Of a DNA stretch of 64,000 nt, positions 34,506-42,674 are shown in pieces; position 1 is the stretch's first letter, and each line of letters starts with the position of its first letter. Location: assembly GCF_002179555.1 (NCBI RefSeq), contig NZ_NHOU01000008.1, forward strand, positions 116,619-180,618. The letters run 5' to 3'. This DNA comes from Salinicola salarius. Lineage in GTDB: Bacteria; Pseudomonadota; Gammaproteobacteria; Pseudomonadales; Halomonadaceae. A program made the translations under genes and the position numbers. A model generated the notes under the pieces. It worked only from the letters and a program-made list of their open reading frames with translations. It made no database searches and was not told the DNA's origin.

Positions 34506-35492
34506 TTAGCTCTGTGCGGTCACCGTCGCGAGAGCGCGGACGATCGCCTGCTTCGCCAGTGGAATCTTGAACGCGTTGTCGCGATGCGCCACGGCGCCGG
34601 CCATGGCCGCCTCGGCCGCTTTCTGGAACGTTTCCTCCGTCGCGGGCTGGCCGCTGAGCGCCGCTTCCGCCTCATGAGAGCGCCACGGTTTGGTGCCGAC
34701 ACCGCCCAGCGCGATGCGCGCTTCACGGATGGCATCGCCGTCCAGGGCCACCACGGCGGCACAGGAAGCCAGCGCGAACTCGTAGGACATCCGGTCGCGC
34801 AGCTTGAGATAGTGGCCCCTGGCGCCGTCGATCGGGGCGTCGAGGGTAACGTGGGTAATCAGCTCGCCATCGTTCAGATCGTGCTCGCGCTCCGGCGTAT
34901 CGCCCGGCAGCAGGTGGTAATCCTCAAAGGGAATGTCACGGGTGCCGCCCGGCCCCTCGATGGTCAGGGTCGCGCCCAGCGCCTGCATGCCCACGCACAT
35001 GTCGGAGGGGTGCACGGCAATGCACTGATCGCTCGTCCCCAGCACTGCATGGTTGCGGTTGATGCCTTCCAGCGCGCCACAGCCGGAGCCGGGTTCGCGC
35101 TTGTTGCACGGCCGCGCCGGGTTGCGGAAGTACGGACAGCGGGTGCGCTGCATGACATTGCCCGCCGTGGTGGCCACGTTGCGCAGTTGGGTCGAGGCAC
35201 CAGTCAGGATCGCCTCGGACAGTACCGGATAGTCGGCGAGGACACGCTCGTGGTAGGCCAGGTCGGTATTGGTCACCAGCGCACCGATCTTGAGACGGCC
35301 GTCGTCGAGCGACTCGATCCCGGTCAGCGGCAGCCGGTTGACGTCGACCAGTCGCTCGGGACGCATGATGTCGAGCTTGACCATATCGATCAGATTGGTG
35401 CCACCGGCGATGAAATCGGCGCTGTGGTCGTTGCCGTGCAGAGCGGTCGCCTCGGCGACATCCCCGGCGCGCTGATAGTCGAAGTTACGCAT
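34506..35492 (-). CDS. paoB: Aldehyde oxidoreductase FAD-binding subunit, cluster 1
   Basis: A 328-residue FAD subunit of the xanthine-oxidase family. The flavin motifs FIAGGTNLIDMVKLDI and GASTQLRNVATTAGNVMQRT are present. The cysteine-rich insert RCPYFRNPARPCNKREPGSGCG is the feature that gives PaoB-type subunits an additional 4Fe-4S cluster. It passes electrons between the 2Fe-2S subunit and FAD. Fourteen bases separate it from the upstream 2Fe-2S gene, consistent with an operon. Confidence 0.9.
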   Translation of the reverse strand: MRNFDYQRAGDVAEATALHGNDHSADFIAGGTNLIDMVKLDIMRPERLVDVNRLPLTGIESLDDGRLKIGALVTNTDLAYHERVLADYPVLSEAILTGASTQLRNVATTAGNVMQRTRCPYFRNPARPCNKREPGSGCGALEGINRNHAVLGTSDQCIAVHPSDMCVGMQALGATLTIEGPGGTRDIPFEDYHLLPGDTPEREHDLNDGELITHVTLDAPIDGARGHYLKLRDRMSYEFALASCAAVVALDGDAIREARIALGGVGTKPWRSHEAEAALSGQPATEETFQKAAEAAMAGAVAHRDNAFKIPLAKQAIVRALATVTAQS

Positions 35493-35506
35493 ACAGGAAG
35501 TCCTCC

Positions 35507-36037
35507 TCAGGCCTTGGCGCGCGCGGACTGGACCGCACTCAAAATGTTCTTATAAGCGCCACAGCGGCAGATGTTGCCGCTCATCGCTTCCTTGACCGAG
35601 GCATCATCGCTGCCGATGCGCTTGTCATTGAGCATCGACACGGTCGACATCATCTGCCCGGCCGTGCAGTAGCCGCACTGGTAGGCGTCGTGCTCGAGGA
35701 AGGCTTCCTGCACCGGATGGAGCTGGCCGTCGCGAGCGAGCCCTTCGACGGTGGTGATCTCGCAGCCTTCATGCATGACCGCGAGCGTCAGGCAGGAGTT
35801 GGCCGAGTGACCGTCGATCAGCACGGTGCAGGCGCCGCACTGGCCGTGATCGCAGCCCTTCTTGGTGCCGGTCAGGTCGAGGCGTTCGCGCAGGGCGTCG
35901 AGCAGCACCACGTTGGGCTCGACCTCCAGGGTGACGGGCTCGCCATTGATCGTCAGGCTGACCGTCACGGTATTGCTGGATCGCGAAGCGTCGGGTTGCA
36001 AAGCGTCATCGGGGGAATGCACGGAATCGTCCATCAT
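35507..36037 (-). CDS. paoA: Aldehyde oxidoreductase 2Fe-2S subunit, cluster 1 (no export signal)
   Basis: A 176-residue protein with a plant-type ferredoxin half (GCDHGQCGACTVLIDG...C) and a four-helix half with the second 2Fe-2S site (QCGYCTAGQMM ... GNICRCGAYKNI). Unlike the paralogue at 40605-41282 and E. coli PaoA, it has no twin-arginine signal: the N-terminus (MMDDSVHSPDDALQP) is acidic and polar, so this enzyme is predicted to be cytoplasmic. GAGGAG precedes the tandem ATG pair. It is the first gene of the three-gene operon. Confidence 0.9.
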   Translation of the reverse strand: MMDDSVHSPDDALQPDASRSSNTVTVSLTINGEPVTLEVEPNVVLLDALRERLDLTGTKKGCDHGQCGACTVLIDGHSANSCLTLAVMHEGCEITTVEGLARDGQLHPVQEAFLEHDAYQCGYCTAGQMMSTVSMLNDKRIGSDDASVKEAMSGNICRCGAYKNILSAVQSARAKA

Positions 36038-36532
36038 GCCGGCTCCTCATCGGGGGTCGAAGACCGCGGCACCTCAGCGCTTCACTGCGCTGCGCCACGG
36101 TTCGTTGTCTTGAACAGTCACCTCGAGTGGAAGACTCGAGTTGATCGGGGCCACGGGTTCGAATCCTGCTGGAACGGCTCGAGCCAGGCCGGAACACCGC
36201 AGACGAATACCGACCGCGTTTCGGTCGGCGAACAGGCCTTTTCGTCACGGGATATCAGGCGGCGTGATGCTGTCAGGACATTGAAGCCGCCTTGCCAACA
36301 CAGCATAGACACCACATCCGGATCCCGCTCGACGCCCGGCCAAGAAATTTTCGGGCTGCGCCGACGTGATCGCATCGATGATAATGTCCCGCGTAAACTG
36401 GCCCGCAAGATCGCTCTGACCAAGGTCATGCTGCCGACGACGTGCTCTGATCAGCGATCAGAGCACGTCGCACCATCGACCCACGGGCCTGCGCCAGCCG
36501 CTCACTGACTGAATAGATTTTGGGAGAACTGC
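36038..36532. other. Intergenic region with hairpins between paoA and the DUF302 gene
   Basis: This 495-bp region has no supported gene. It contains CTCGAGTGGAAGACTCGAG (a hairpin near 36123), a T-arm-like GGGTTCGAATCC (near 36152), a 7-bp stem CCGACCG/CGGTCGG (36210-36228), and a strong 15-bp inverted repeat at 36438-36470. The promoters of the divergent paoABC and DUF302 genes must lie here. Confidence 0.5.
36438..36470. promoter_or_regulatory. Perfect 15-bp inverted repeat upstream of the DUF302 gene
   Basis: CGACGTGCTCTGATC and its exact reverse complement are separated by AGC. It ends 62 bp before the DUF302 start. No T-tract follows, so an operator or an mRNA leader hairpin is more likely than a terminator. 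Confidence 0.7.
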
Positions 36533-37033
36533 ATGATCCGCTCCGTCGTTCCACGCACGGCAAAGCTACGACGCACCCTGGCGACCACGCTGGCCGCCCT
36601 GGCCATCAGCACCCCTGCCCTGGCACAGGAGCCGGCCCCCGAGGTGCCGGGACTCATCGTCGCCAGGAGCGACGCCAGCGTTCACGACACGGCCACGCGA
36701 TTCGCCGAGCAGGCCCGCACCAGCGGCATGACCGTGTTCGCCCGTGTCGACCATCGCCAGAGCGCGATGTCCCGCAGCATGGCGTTGCTGCCCAACGAAG
36801 TGATCGTCTTCGGTGACCCCAAGACCGCCACGCCGCTGATGCAGTGCGCGCCCACCGCCGGCATCGACCTGCCGATGAAGGCTCTGGTCTGGCAGGACGA
36901 CGAAGGCCAGACCTGGCTCGGCTACAACGACCCCGCGTGGATCGCCGAACGTCACGGCGCCGCCGACTGCCCCGCCATCGGACCGCTGCAGCAGGCGATG
37001 CAGAAGCTCGTCGAAGCGACGTTGCAGCAGTAG
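36533..37033 (+). CDS. Exported DUF302 protein
   Basis: A 166-residue protein with a cleavable signal peptide (TLATTLAALAISTPALAQ) and a DUF302 domain (SVHDTATRFAEQARTSGMTVFARVDHRQSA ... VIVFGDPKTATPLM, quoted in part: FARVDHRQSA, FGDPKTATPLM). DUF302 proteins are small periplasmic or cytosolic proteins of unknown function. GGGAG precedes the ATG. It sits alone between two oppositely oriented aldehyde-oxidoreductase clusters, after a strong inverted repeat, with a convergent-type terminator behind it. Confidence 0.85.
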   Translation: MIRSVVPRTAKLRRTLATTLAALAISTPALAQEPAPEVPGLIVARSDASVHDTATRFAEQARTSGMTVFARVDHRQSAMSRSMALLPNEVIVFGDPKTATPLMQCAPTAGIDLPMKALVWQDDEGQTWLGYNDPAWIAERHGAADCPAIGPLQQAMQKLVEATLQQ

Positions 37034-37061
37034 TAGCATCAAACCCGTAAAAGCGAGATCG

Positions 37062-37109
37062 AAAAAACCGCCGCCCTCCGGTTTGGCATTTCCGGAGGGC
37101 GGCGGCTTT
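37062..37109. terminator. Bidirectional terminator between DUF302 and paoC2
   Basis: Fourteen-base arms CCGCCGCCCTCCGG (37068-37081) and CCGGAGGGCGGCGG (37092-37105) enclose a 10-nt loop, with AAAAAA before and TTT after. It can serve the DUF302 gene on plus and paoC2 on minus. Confidence 0.85.
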
Positions 37110-37174
37110 CGCTGGGCCACAGAACCCTCAAGCGTTCCGCGTCTTACTCACGTTACGCACTCTGCGTCTATCGA

Positions 37175-39400
37175 CTATGCACTCCGTGCCTGGGGCACGT
37201 CGTCCATCAGCTTGTCGAGGGTGATCGGCAGTTCGCGGATGCGCTTGCCGGTGGCGTGATGGACCGCGTTGGCGACAGCCGCCGCGAGGCCGGTGATGCC
37301 GATCTCGCCGATACCGCGGGCACCGTACTCGTTGAACGCCAGATCCGGATAGTCGAGCAGGATCACGTCGATCTCCGGCTGGTCGGCATGCACCGGCACC
37401 ACGTATTCGGCGTAGTCGTTATTGACCGGCCGCGCGTTGCGCTCGTCGTACTCGGTGGCCTCGAACAGCCCCATGCCGATGCCCATCACCACGGCGCCTT
37501 CGACCTGGTTGCGCGCGGTGGTTTCGTTGATCACCTTGCCGACGTCGATAGCGCTGACCACCCGCGCCACGCGCAAATGCGAGATACCCGGGTCCCAACG
37601 TACCTCGACGAAATGGGCGCCGAAGGAGCGATAGGAGTACTTCGAGTCGGCGGCCTCGGTATGCGCTTCCCCGTCGGCGCTGCCGTAACGCCCGGCCTCG
37701 AGGATCTCGGCGAAGCTCACCTGCCTGCCGTCGGCATTGCGCAGGCCGCCGTTCGCGACTTCCAGCTCTTCGCCGGACACCCCGGCAAAGGCGCCGTTGC
37801 TGCCGGTGGCGTAGCGTTTCATCTCGTCCAGCGCGTTGCGCGCCGCCCCGGCGATGGCCGGCAGCGTAGTCGCCGTCGCCCAGGAGCCGCCGGAGACCGG
37901 CCCGTCCGGATAGGAGGAGTCGCCCAGCTTGACGGTAATGCGATCGATCGGAATGCCGGTCACGTCGCTGACCGTCTGGGCGACGATGGTGTAGGTGCCG
38001 GTACCGATGTCCTGAGTGGCGCAGGAGGCGAACGCCGTGCCGTCGGCGCGAATCGAGACGCGCGCGTCGCAGGCCATCTTCAGCGCTTCCCAGTTGCACG
38101 CCGCCATGCCGTAGCCGACGATCTCGCGACCCTCGCGCATGCTGCCGATCTGCGGGTTGCGATCGGCCCAGCCGAAGCGCTCGGCAGCCTGGTTCGTCGC
38201 TTCGACGATATGGTTGCTCGAGAAATCCAGATCCTTGCTCTCGTCGCGTTCGGCGTAGTTGTCGAGCCGGAACTGAACCGGATCGACACCGGCAGCGTCG
38301 GCCATCTCGTCGATGGCGGATTCGAGCGCGAACAGCCCCGGCGCGGCGCCCGGCGCCCGCATCGAGGTCGGCGTGCCGCGATTCACCTGCGTGGTCTCGT
38401 GGCTCACCGTCAGATTGGGGCAGCTGTAGAGGCTCTTGGTCACGCTGCCGCAGGTCTCGACATACTGGTCGGTAAAGGACGTGGTGTTGATCGACTCATG
38501 CCGCAGCGAAACCAGCTTGCCGTTGTCGTCCGTCGCCAGCCGCAGGCGCTGGCGCGTTTCCGGCCGGTGGCCGGTGGTAGTGAACATCTGCTGGCGCGGC
38601 ACGACGAGCTGTACCGGACGCCCCAGCTCGCGGGACGCCGCCGCAGTGGCGATGGCGTGCGGCCAGGTCCACAGCTTGCTGCCGAAGCCGGAGCCGATGT
38701 AGGGCGCATGCACGGTGATCCGCTCCGGCGGCATGGCGAAAATCTTGGAGAGCGCCCCTTTCGCCACGACCACGCCCTGAGAGGCGTCGAAGATCGTCAG
38801 ATCGCCGTTGTCCCACCATGCCGTGGAGGCGTGCATCTCCATCGGGTTGTGAGTCTCCACCGGCGTCCGGTAGGTCACGTCGATGGTGGTCGCCGCGCTA
38901 TCGAAGGCCGATGCCGCATCGCCGCGCTCATGGTTGCCGCTGCCCACCTGGGTGCCGTTGGCCTCGAGACCCTGCTCGAGATTGGCCACGGCCTTGTCGG
39001 CCGAGTAGGTCACCTTGACCCGGCGCGCTGCCGCCCGCGCGTTCTCGAAAGTGTCCGCAACCACCAAGGCCACGAACTGCCCTTCGTAGTAGACACGTTC
39101 GTCTTCGAACGGCAGCCGGGTTTCCTCGACCTTGTTGCCCTGGGCCAGGCTCGACGGCGTATGGTAGAGCGTCGGGAAGTGGCCGTGGTGGAAGATGTCG
39201 ATGACGCCCGGCATGTTGCGGGCTTCGTCGACACTCAGCTGTGAAACCTTGCCGCTGGCGACGGTGCTGAAGACGCCGTAGCCGTAGGCCAGGTTGGGCG
39301 GCAGGTTGTCGGCGGCATAGTTGGCGCGGCCGGAGAGCTTGTCCGGGCCGTCGATACGCGGCACGCCCGCGCCGATGATGCTTTGCTGTTTGTCGCTCAT
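37175..39400 (-). CDS. paoC: Aldehyde oxidoreductase molybdenum-binding subunit, cluster 2
   Basis: A 741-residue paralogue of the subunit at 32256-34493 with the same core: GSGFGSKLWTWPHAIA, TSMRAPGAAPG, ATQDIGTGTYTIVAQTVSD and the catalytic Glu in GARGIGEIGITG. Differences concentrate in the N-terminal third and near the substrate channel (NPMEMHASTAWW against AMEMHASIAYW), so substrate preference may differ. It has no signal peptide and would be co-exported with its 2Fe-2S partner through the Tat pathway if assembled like PaoABC. Confidence 0.88.
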   Translation of the reverse strand: MSDKQQSIIGAGVPRIDGPDKLSGRANYAADNLPPNLAYGYGVFSTVASGKVSQLSVDEARNMPGVIDIFHHGHFPTLYHTPSSLAQGNKVEETRLPFEDERVYYEGQFVALVVADTFENARAAARRVKVTYSADKAVANLEQGLEANGTQVGSGNHERGDAASAFDSAATTIDVTYRTPVETHNPMEMHASTAWWDNGDLTIFDASQGVVVAKGALSKIFAMPPERITVHAPYIGSGFGSKLWTWPHAIATAAASRELGRPVQLVVPRQQMFTTTGHRPETRQRLRLATDDNGKLVSLRHESINTTSFTDQYVETCGSVTKSLYSCPNLTVSHETTQVNRGTPTSMRAPGAAPGLFALESAIDEMADAAGVDPVQFRLDNYAERDESKDLDFSSNHIVEATNQAAERFGWADRNPQIGSMREGREIVGYGMAACNWEALKMACDARVSIRADGTAFASCATQDIGTGTYTIVAQTVSDVTGIPIDRITVKLGDSSYPDGPVSGGSWATATTLPAIAGAARNALDEMKRYATGSNGAFAGVSGEELEVANGGLRNADGRQVSFAEILEAGRYGSADGEAHTEAADSKYSYRSFGAHFVEVRWDPGISHLRVARVVSAIDVGKVINETTARNQVEGAVVMGIGMGLFEATEYDERNARPVNNDYAEYVVPVHADQPEIDVILLDYPDLAFNEYGARGIGEIGITGLAAAVANAVHHATGKRIRELPITLDKLMDDVPQARSA

Positions 39401-39422
39401 GGTCGATTCTCCTCGCGGGCGA

Positions 39423-40448
39423 TCAGGCGGTGGTCAGGTCGGCCAATTCGGTCAAGTCGACCAAGTTGCGCACGATGGCCTGCTGGCCGAGCGGAATCTT
39501 GTAGCCGTTCTGGGAGTAGGCGATGGCGTTCTGGAAGGCCAGCCTGGCGGCATCGGCAAAGACGGCTTCGCTCGCGGCCTTGCCCTTGAGTGCCGCTTCC
39601 ACTTCCGGCGCGCGCCACGGCTTGGTGCCGACGCCGCCCATCGCGACACGGGCCTCGCGGATGGTGTTGCCATCCATCCGCACGATCACCGCGCTGGAGG
39701 CGAGCGCGAACTGGTAGGACTGTCTATCGCGCAGCTTGAGGTAGCCCGAGCGGCTGCCCTCGAGGGGCGCATCGAGAACGACGTGGGTGATCAGCTCGCC
39801 CGGTTCCAGAGCGTGCTCCCGTGCCGGCGTGTCGCCAGGCAGCAGGTGGAAGTCGGCGAAGTCGATCTCACGGCTACCTTCCGGCCCCTGGACGACCACG
39901 GTGGCGCCGATCGCGATCATGGCGACGCACATGTCCGAGGGGTGCGTGGCGATACAGCTGTCACTGGTGCCGAGTACCGCATGAACGGTGCGATTGACGC
40001 CGCCGATGGCGGCACAGCCGCTGCCGGGTTCACGCTTGTTGCAGTCGGAAACGCCGTCGCGGAAATAGGGGCAGCGCACCCGCTGCATCACGTTGCCGCC
40101 AGTCGTCGCCTTGTTGCGCAACTGGGTCGAAGCGCCCGCCAGCAGTGCCTGGGATAGCACGGCATAGTTCTCGACCACGCGCTTGTCCCGCGCCAGTGCG
40201 GTATTGGTCACCATCGCGCCAATACGAAGGCGGCCATCGTCGAGACGCTCGATCTCGTCGAGGGCGACGCCGTTGATGTCGACCACCTTGTGCGGCTGCA
40301 TGATATCCAGCTTGACCAAATCCAGCAGCGTAGTGCCTCCGGCCAGATAAGCGGCGCCGCCGGCCAGGGACGAGACGGCGCGGTCGCTGCCGTGGGCGGC
40401 GATAGCCTGTTGCGAGCTCTCGGCGCGGGCGTATTCGAAATGTCTCAT
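39423..40448 (-). CDS. paoB: Aldehyde oxidoreductase FAD-binding subunit, cluster 2
   Basis: A 341-residue FAD subunit with YLAGGTTLLDLVKLDI and GASTQLRNKATTGGNVMQRV flavin motifs. It also has the cysteine-rich insert RCPYFRDGVSDCNKREPGSGC, expected to hold an extra 4Fe-4S cluster. It parallels the cluster 1 gene almost throughout, with a slightly longer N-terminus (ESSQQAIAAHGSDRAVSSLA). A 143-bp palindromic element separates it from the upstream 2Fe-2S gene, an unusual interruption within an operon. Confidence 0.9.
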   Translation of the reverse strand: MRHFEYARAESSQQAIAAHGSDRAVSSLAGGAAYLAGGTTLLDLVKLDIMQPHKVVDINGVALDEIERLDDGRLRIGAMVTNTALARDKRVVENYAVLSQALLAGASTQLRNKATTGGNVMQRVRCPYFRDGVSDCNKREPGSGCAAIGGVNRTVHAVLGTSDSCIATHPSDMCVAMIAIGATVVVQGPEGSREIDFADFHLLPGDTPAREHALEPGELITHVVLDAPLEGSRSGYLKLRDRQSYQFALASSAVIVRMDGNTIREARVAMGGVGTKPWRAPEVEAALKGKAASEAVFADAARLAFQNAIAYSQNGYKIPLGQQAIVRNLVDLTELADLTTA

Positions 40449-40462
40449 GATGCTTTCTCCTC

Positions 40463-40605
40463 GGTTCTGATGCGAAAGCTAGGCGAGCGAGGTTCAGACA
40501 AGGCAAAAATCGGCGAAAAAGCGCAGTTTACGAGGTTGTAAATGAGCATTTTGAGACGATTTTTAACGCCGCATGAACGAGCGCAGCCAGTTTTCGCGCA
40601 GAACC
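40463..40605. mobile_element. Palindromic element family, copy A (within the paoA2-paoB2 gap)
   Basis: Left end GGTTCTGATGCGAAAGCTAGG and right end CGCAGCCAGTTTTCGCGCAGAACC are near reverse complements. Inside, AAAAATCG pairs with CGATTTTT around a GTTTAC...GTAAATGAGC core. Copies B (47123-47262) and C (50066-50213) share the arms and core. The right edge begins exactly at the TAG stop of paoA2. It encodes nothing. Confidence 0.85.
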
Positions 40606-41282
40606 TAAACTGAGCCGCGGGCGGACTGAATGGCCGCAACGATGTTCTTGTAGGCGCCGCAGCGGCAGATGTTGCCGCTCATCGCCTCGCGCACGTCGGC
40701 ATCGCTGGTGCCGATGTCATCATCCTGCAGGATCGCCACGGCACTCATCATCTGCCCGGCCGTGCAGTAGCCGCACTGATAGGCATCGTGTTCGAGAAAC
40801 GCCTGCTGAACCGGATGCTGCCGGCCGTTCTTCTCGAGCCCTTCGACGGTCGTGATCTCGTCGCCGTCGTGAGTGACCGCGAGGCTCAGACACGAGTTGA
40901 TCGCGGTGCCGTTGACCAGGATCGTGCAGGCGCCGCATTGGCCGTGGTCGCAGCCCTTCTTGGTCCCGGTGAGCCCGAGGCCGTGACGCAGCGCGTCGAG
41001 CAGGATCACGTTGGGTGCCACGTCCAGCTGCTGGCGCTGACCGTTGACGGTCAGCGTGATGCGCTGTTTACCCTTCGCGGGCGGCGCGTCGGTCTGCGTG
41101 CCGGGCTCGTCCGGCGAACCGGCGTAGCTCACCTGGGAAAGCGCCGGTGCTGCTGCCACTGCCAGGCCGGAAATGCCCGCGGTCTGCAGGAAACGGCGGC
41201 GACCGGGGGAGCTTGGCTGGACCGAGCTGCTCTCGGGATCGTAGATGTCTACGCCCGCACTCGAACGCGGGTTGTCGTCCAT
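40605..41282 (-). CDS. paoA: Aldehyde oxidoreductase 2Fe-2S subunit with Tat signal, cluster 2
   Basis: A 225-residue subunit with a twin-arginine signal (SSPGRRRFLQTAGISGLAVA, arginines at 28-30) followed by a hydrophobic stretch and a likely cleavage site. The ferredoxin domain (GCDHGQCGACTILVNG) and the second 2Fe-2S domain (QCGYCTAGQMMSA ... GNICRCGAYKN) follow. Export via Tat places this enzyme in the periplasm, as in E. coli PaoABC, in contrast to the signal-less cluster 1 copy. Its TAG stop is the first triplet of palindromic element copy A. Confidence 0.92.
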   Translation of the reverse strand: MDDNPRSSAGVDIYDPESSSVQPSSPGRRRFLQTAGISGLAVAAAPALSQVSYAGSPDEPGTQTDAPPAKGKQRITLTVNGQRQQLDVAPNVILLDALRHGLGLTGTKKGCDHGQCGACTILVNGTAINSCLSLAVTHDGDEITTVEGLEKNGRQHPVQQAFLEHDAYQCGYCTAGQMMSAVAILQDDDIGTSDADVREAMSGNICRCGAYKNIVAAIQSARGSV

Positions 41283-41546
41283 GGAATCATCCTCATCAGT
41301 TTCCGCCCATCGTTATCATGCCTGTCGTTATCATCGTTGCTATCGGCATGTCGGGCTCGCCTCGGCGCAGTCGAGGCGGCGAAGCGGCCAGCGAGAGCTC
41401 GCCAGCCAGGAAGTCAGCTAACCCCCGCCGTGTCAGGCGGCGGAGGCTTATTCAACTTAGGAGAGCCCCCGGGGCGATGCAAAGCCTGGCGGTGGATTCA
41501 GGAGTATCCCGCGGCGATCGCGGAGGATTGGGCATGAGATCGGCGC

Positions 41547-42451
41547 TCAGCTTTCGTCCACGGCCGCCAGTGCCACCCGCAAGTGTTCCAGCAGCACCTC
41601 CCCCGCCGGCGGCAGGCTGCGATCGGCAGCGACACAGAGCGCCAACTGAGCGTGCAGCCGTCTGTCGCTCAGCGAGCGGAAGACCAGCTCGCCCTGAGCC
41701 AGTTCGCGCGCGACATCCAGCCGGTTGAGAAAGGCGATGCCGAGCCCGGCCCGCACCAACGACTTGATCGTCAGAATGCGATTGCAGGAGGCCACCGGCA
41801 CCAGAGCGTAGGGCGAGTTGGCCAGCAGCTTTTCCAGCGTCGACCCGCGGAACATCTCTCCGCTCGGCGCGACCAGCCGATGGGCGCGGCAGTCGCGCAA
41901 CTTGACCGTCGCCTGCTCGGCCAGCGGATGCGATGGCGCGACGACGACGCCGAATTCGAGATTCACGCGCTGGACGAAGCGAACCTTGCGGGTCGGCGGC
42001 GGGTTGATGCAGATCCCGATGTCGGCATCGCCGATCTGCACCTGCTCCAGAATCGACTCGGTCATGCCGGTCTCGAGCACCAGCCGCAGAGCGCGAAAGC
42101 GCTGGCTGAAGGATTCCAGCAGCGTCGGAAGCAGCTGGTCGGTGAGCGACTCCACCGTCGCCAGGCGAATCTCGGCGGTTCCGGCGCCCCGGATATTGCC
42201 CAGGGTTCCAGCAGGTGGCGTTCGTCGCGCTGCCATTGGCGAATCTGATAGAGCATCAACTCCCCGGCGGCGGACAGGCGCAGCCCCCGCGGCAACCGTT
42301 CGAACAGCGGCACGCCCAGTTCGGCCTCCAGCTTGAGAATCTGGCGATTCACGGCGGAAGCCGCCACGTGCAGCCGCTCGGCAGCCTTGCGCAGGGAACC
42401 CTGCCGGGCCACCTCTTCGAAATAGCGGAGCGATGTCTGTAGCAGCTGCAT
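41547..42451 (-). pseudogene. LysR-family regulator with a single-base frameshift
   Basis: The N-terminal helix-turn-helix (MQLLQTSLRYFEEVARQGSL, then AAERLHVAASAVNRQILKLE) is in one frame from the ATG at 42451. The effector domain (GTAEIRLATVESLTDQLLP ... MTESILEQVQIGDADIGI) is in another. They join if one base is restored near 42203-42207, where GGAACCCTGG would have read GAA-ACC-CTG-GGC. Everything else is intact, so this is either a very recent mutation or a sequencing undercall. Divergent from the nucleobase permease gene, it is the probable regulator of the permease and amidohydrolase genes. Confidence 0.85.
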
Positions 42452-42674
42452 AGGAATGTTCACCGTCGTCCAAATGGCTACTGTTGCCGAAAAAAGAACG
42501 ATATGCACGAAAATCGATGATGGAATCGTACAGCCAAATCTCGTTAGCTTACGAGCACCGCAAAGGCCCTCACTGAAGCAAAGCCGGCCAATACCGGGTG
42601 CAAGCCGAGTCGTTCCAGACGGCGAACGAGCGCGCAAGCGGCACCCCACTGCCAATAACAATCGGAAGCCCGTC

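Noticed and set aside
36110..36190. tRNA-like sequence with a T-arm (GGGTTCGAATCC) and a nearby hairpin, possibly a tRNA-Sec or att remnant
   Set aside because: The acceptor stem cannot be closed, the D-arm and a proper anticodon arm are missing, and there is no CCA. At most it is a decayed tRNA fragment.
37256..39244. 662-codon plus-strand open frame opposite paoC2 (a similar 604-codon frame lies opposite paoC1)
   Set aside because: Mirror frames of GC-rich genes without domains or start signals. The minus-strand subunits are unmistakable.
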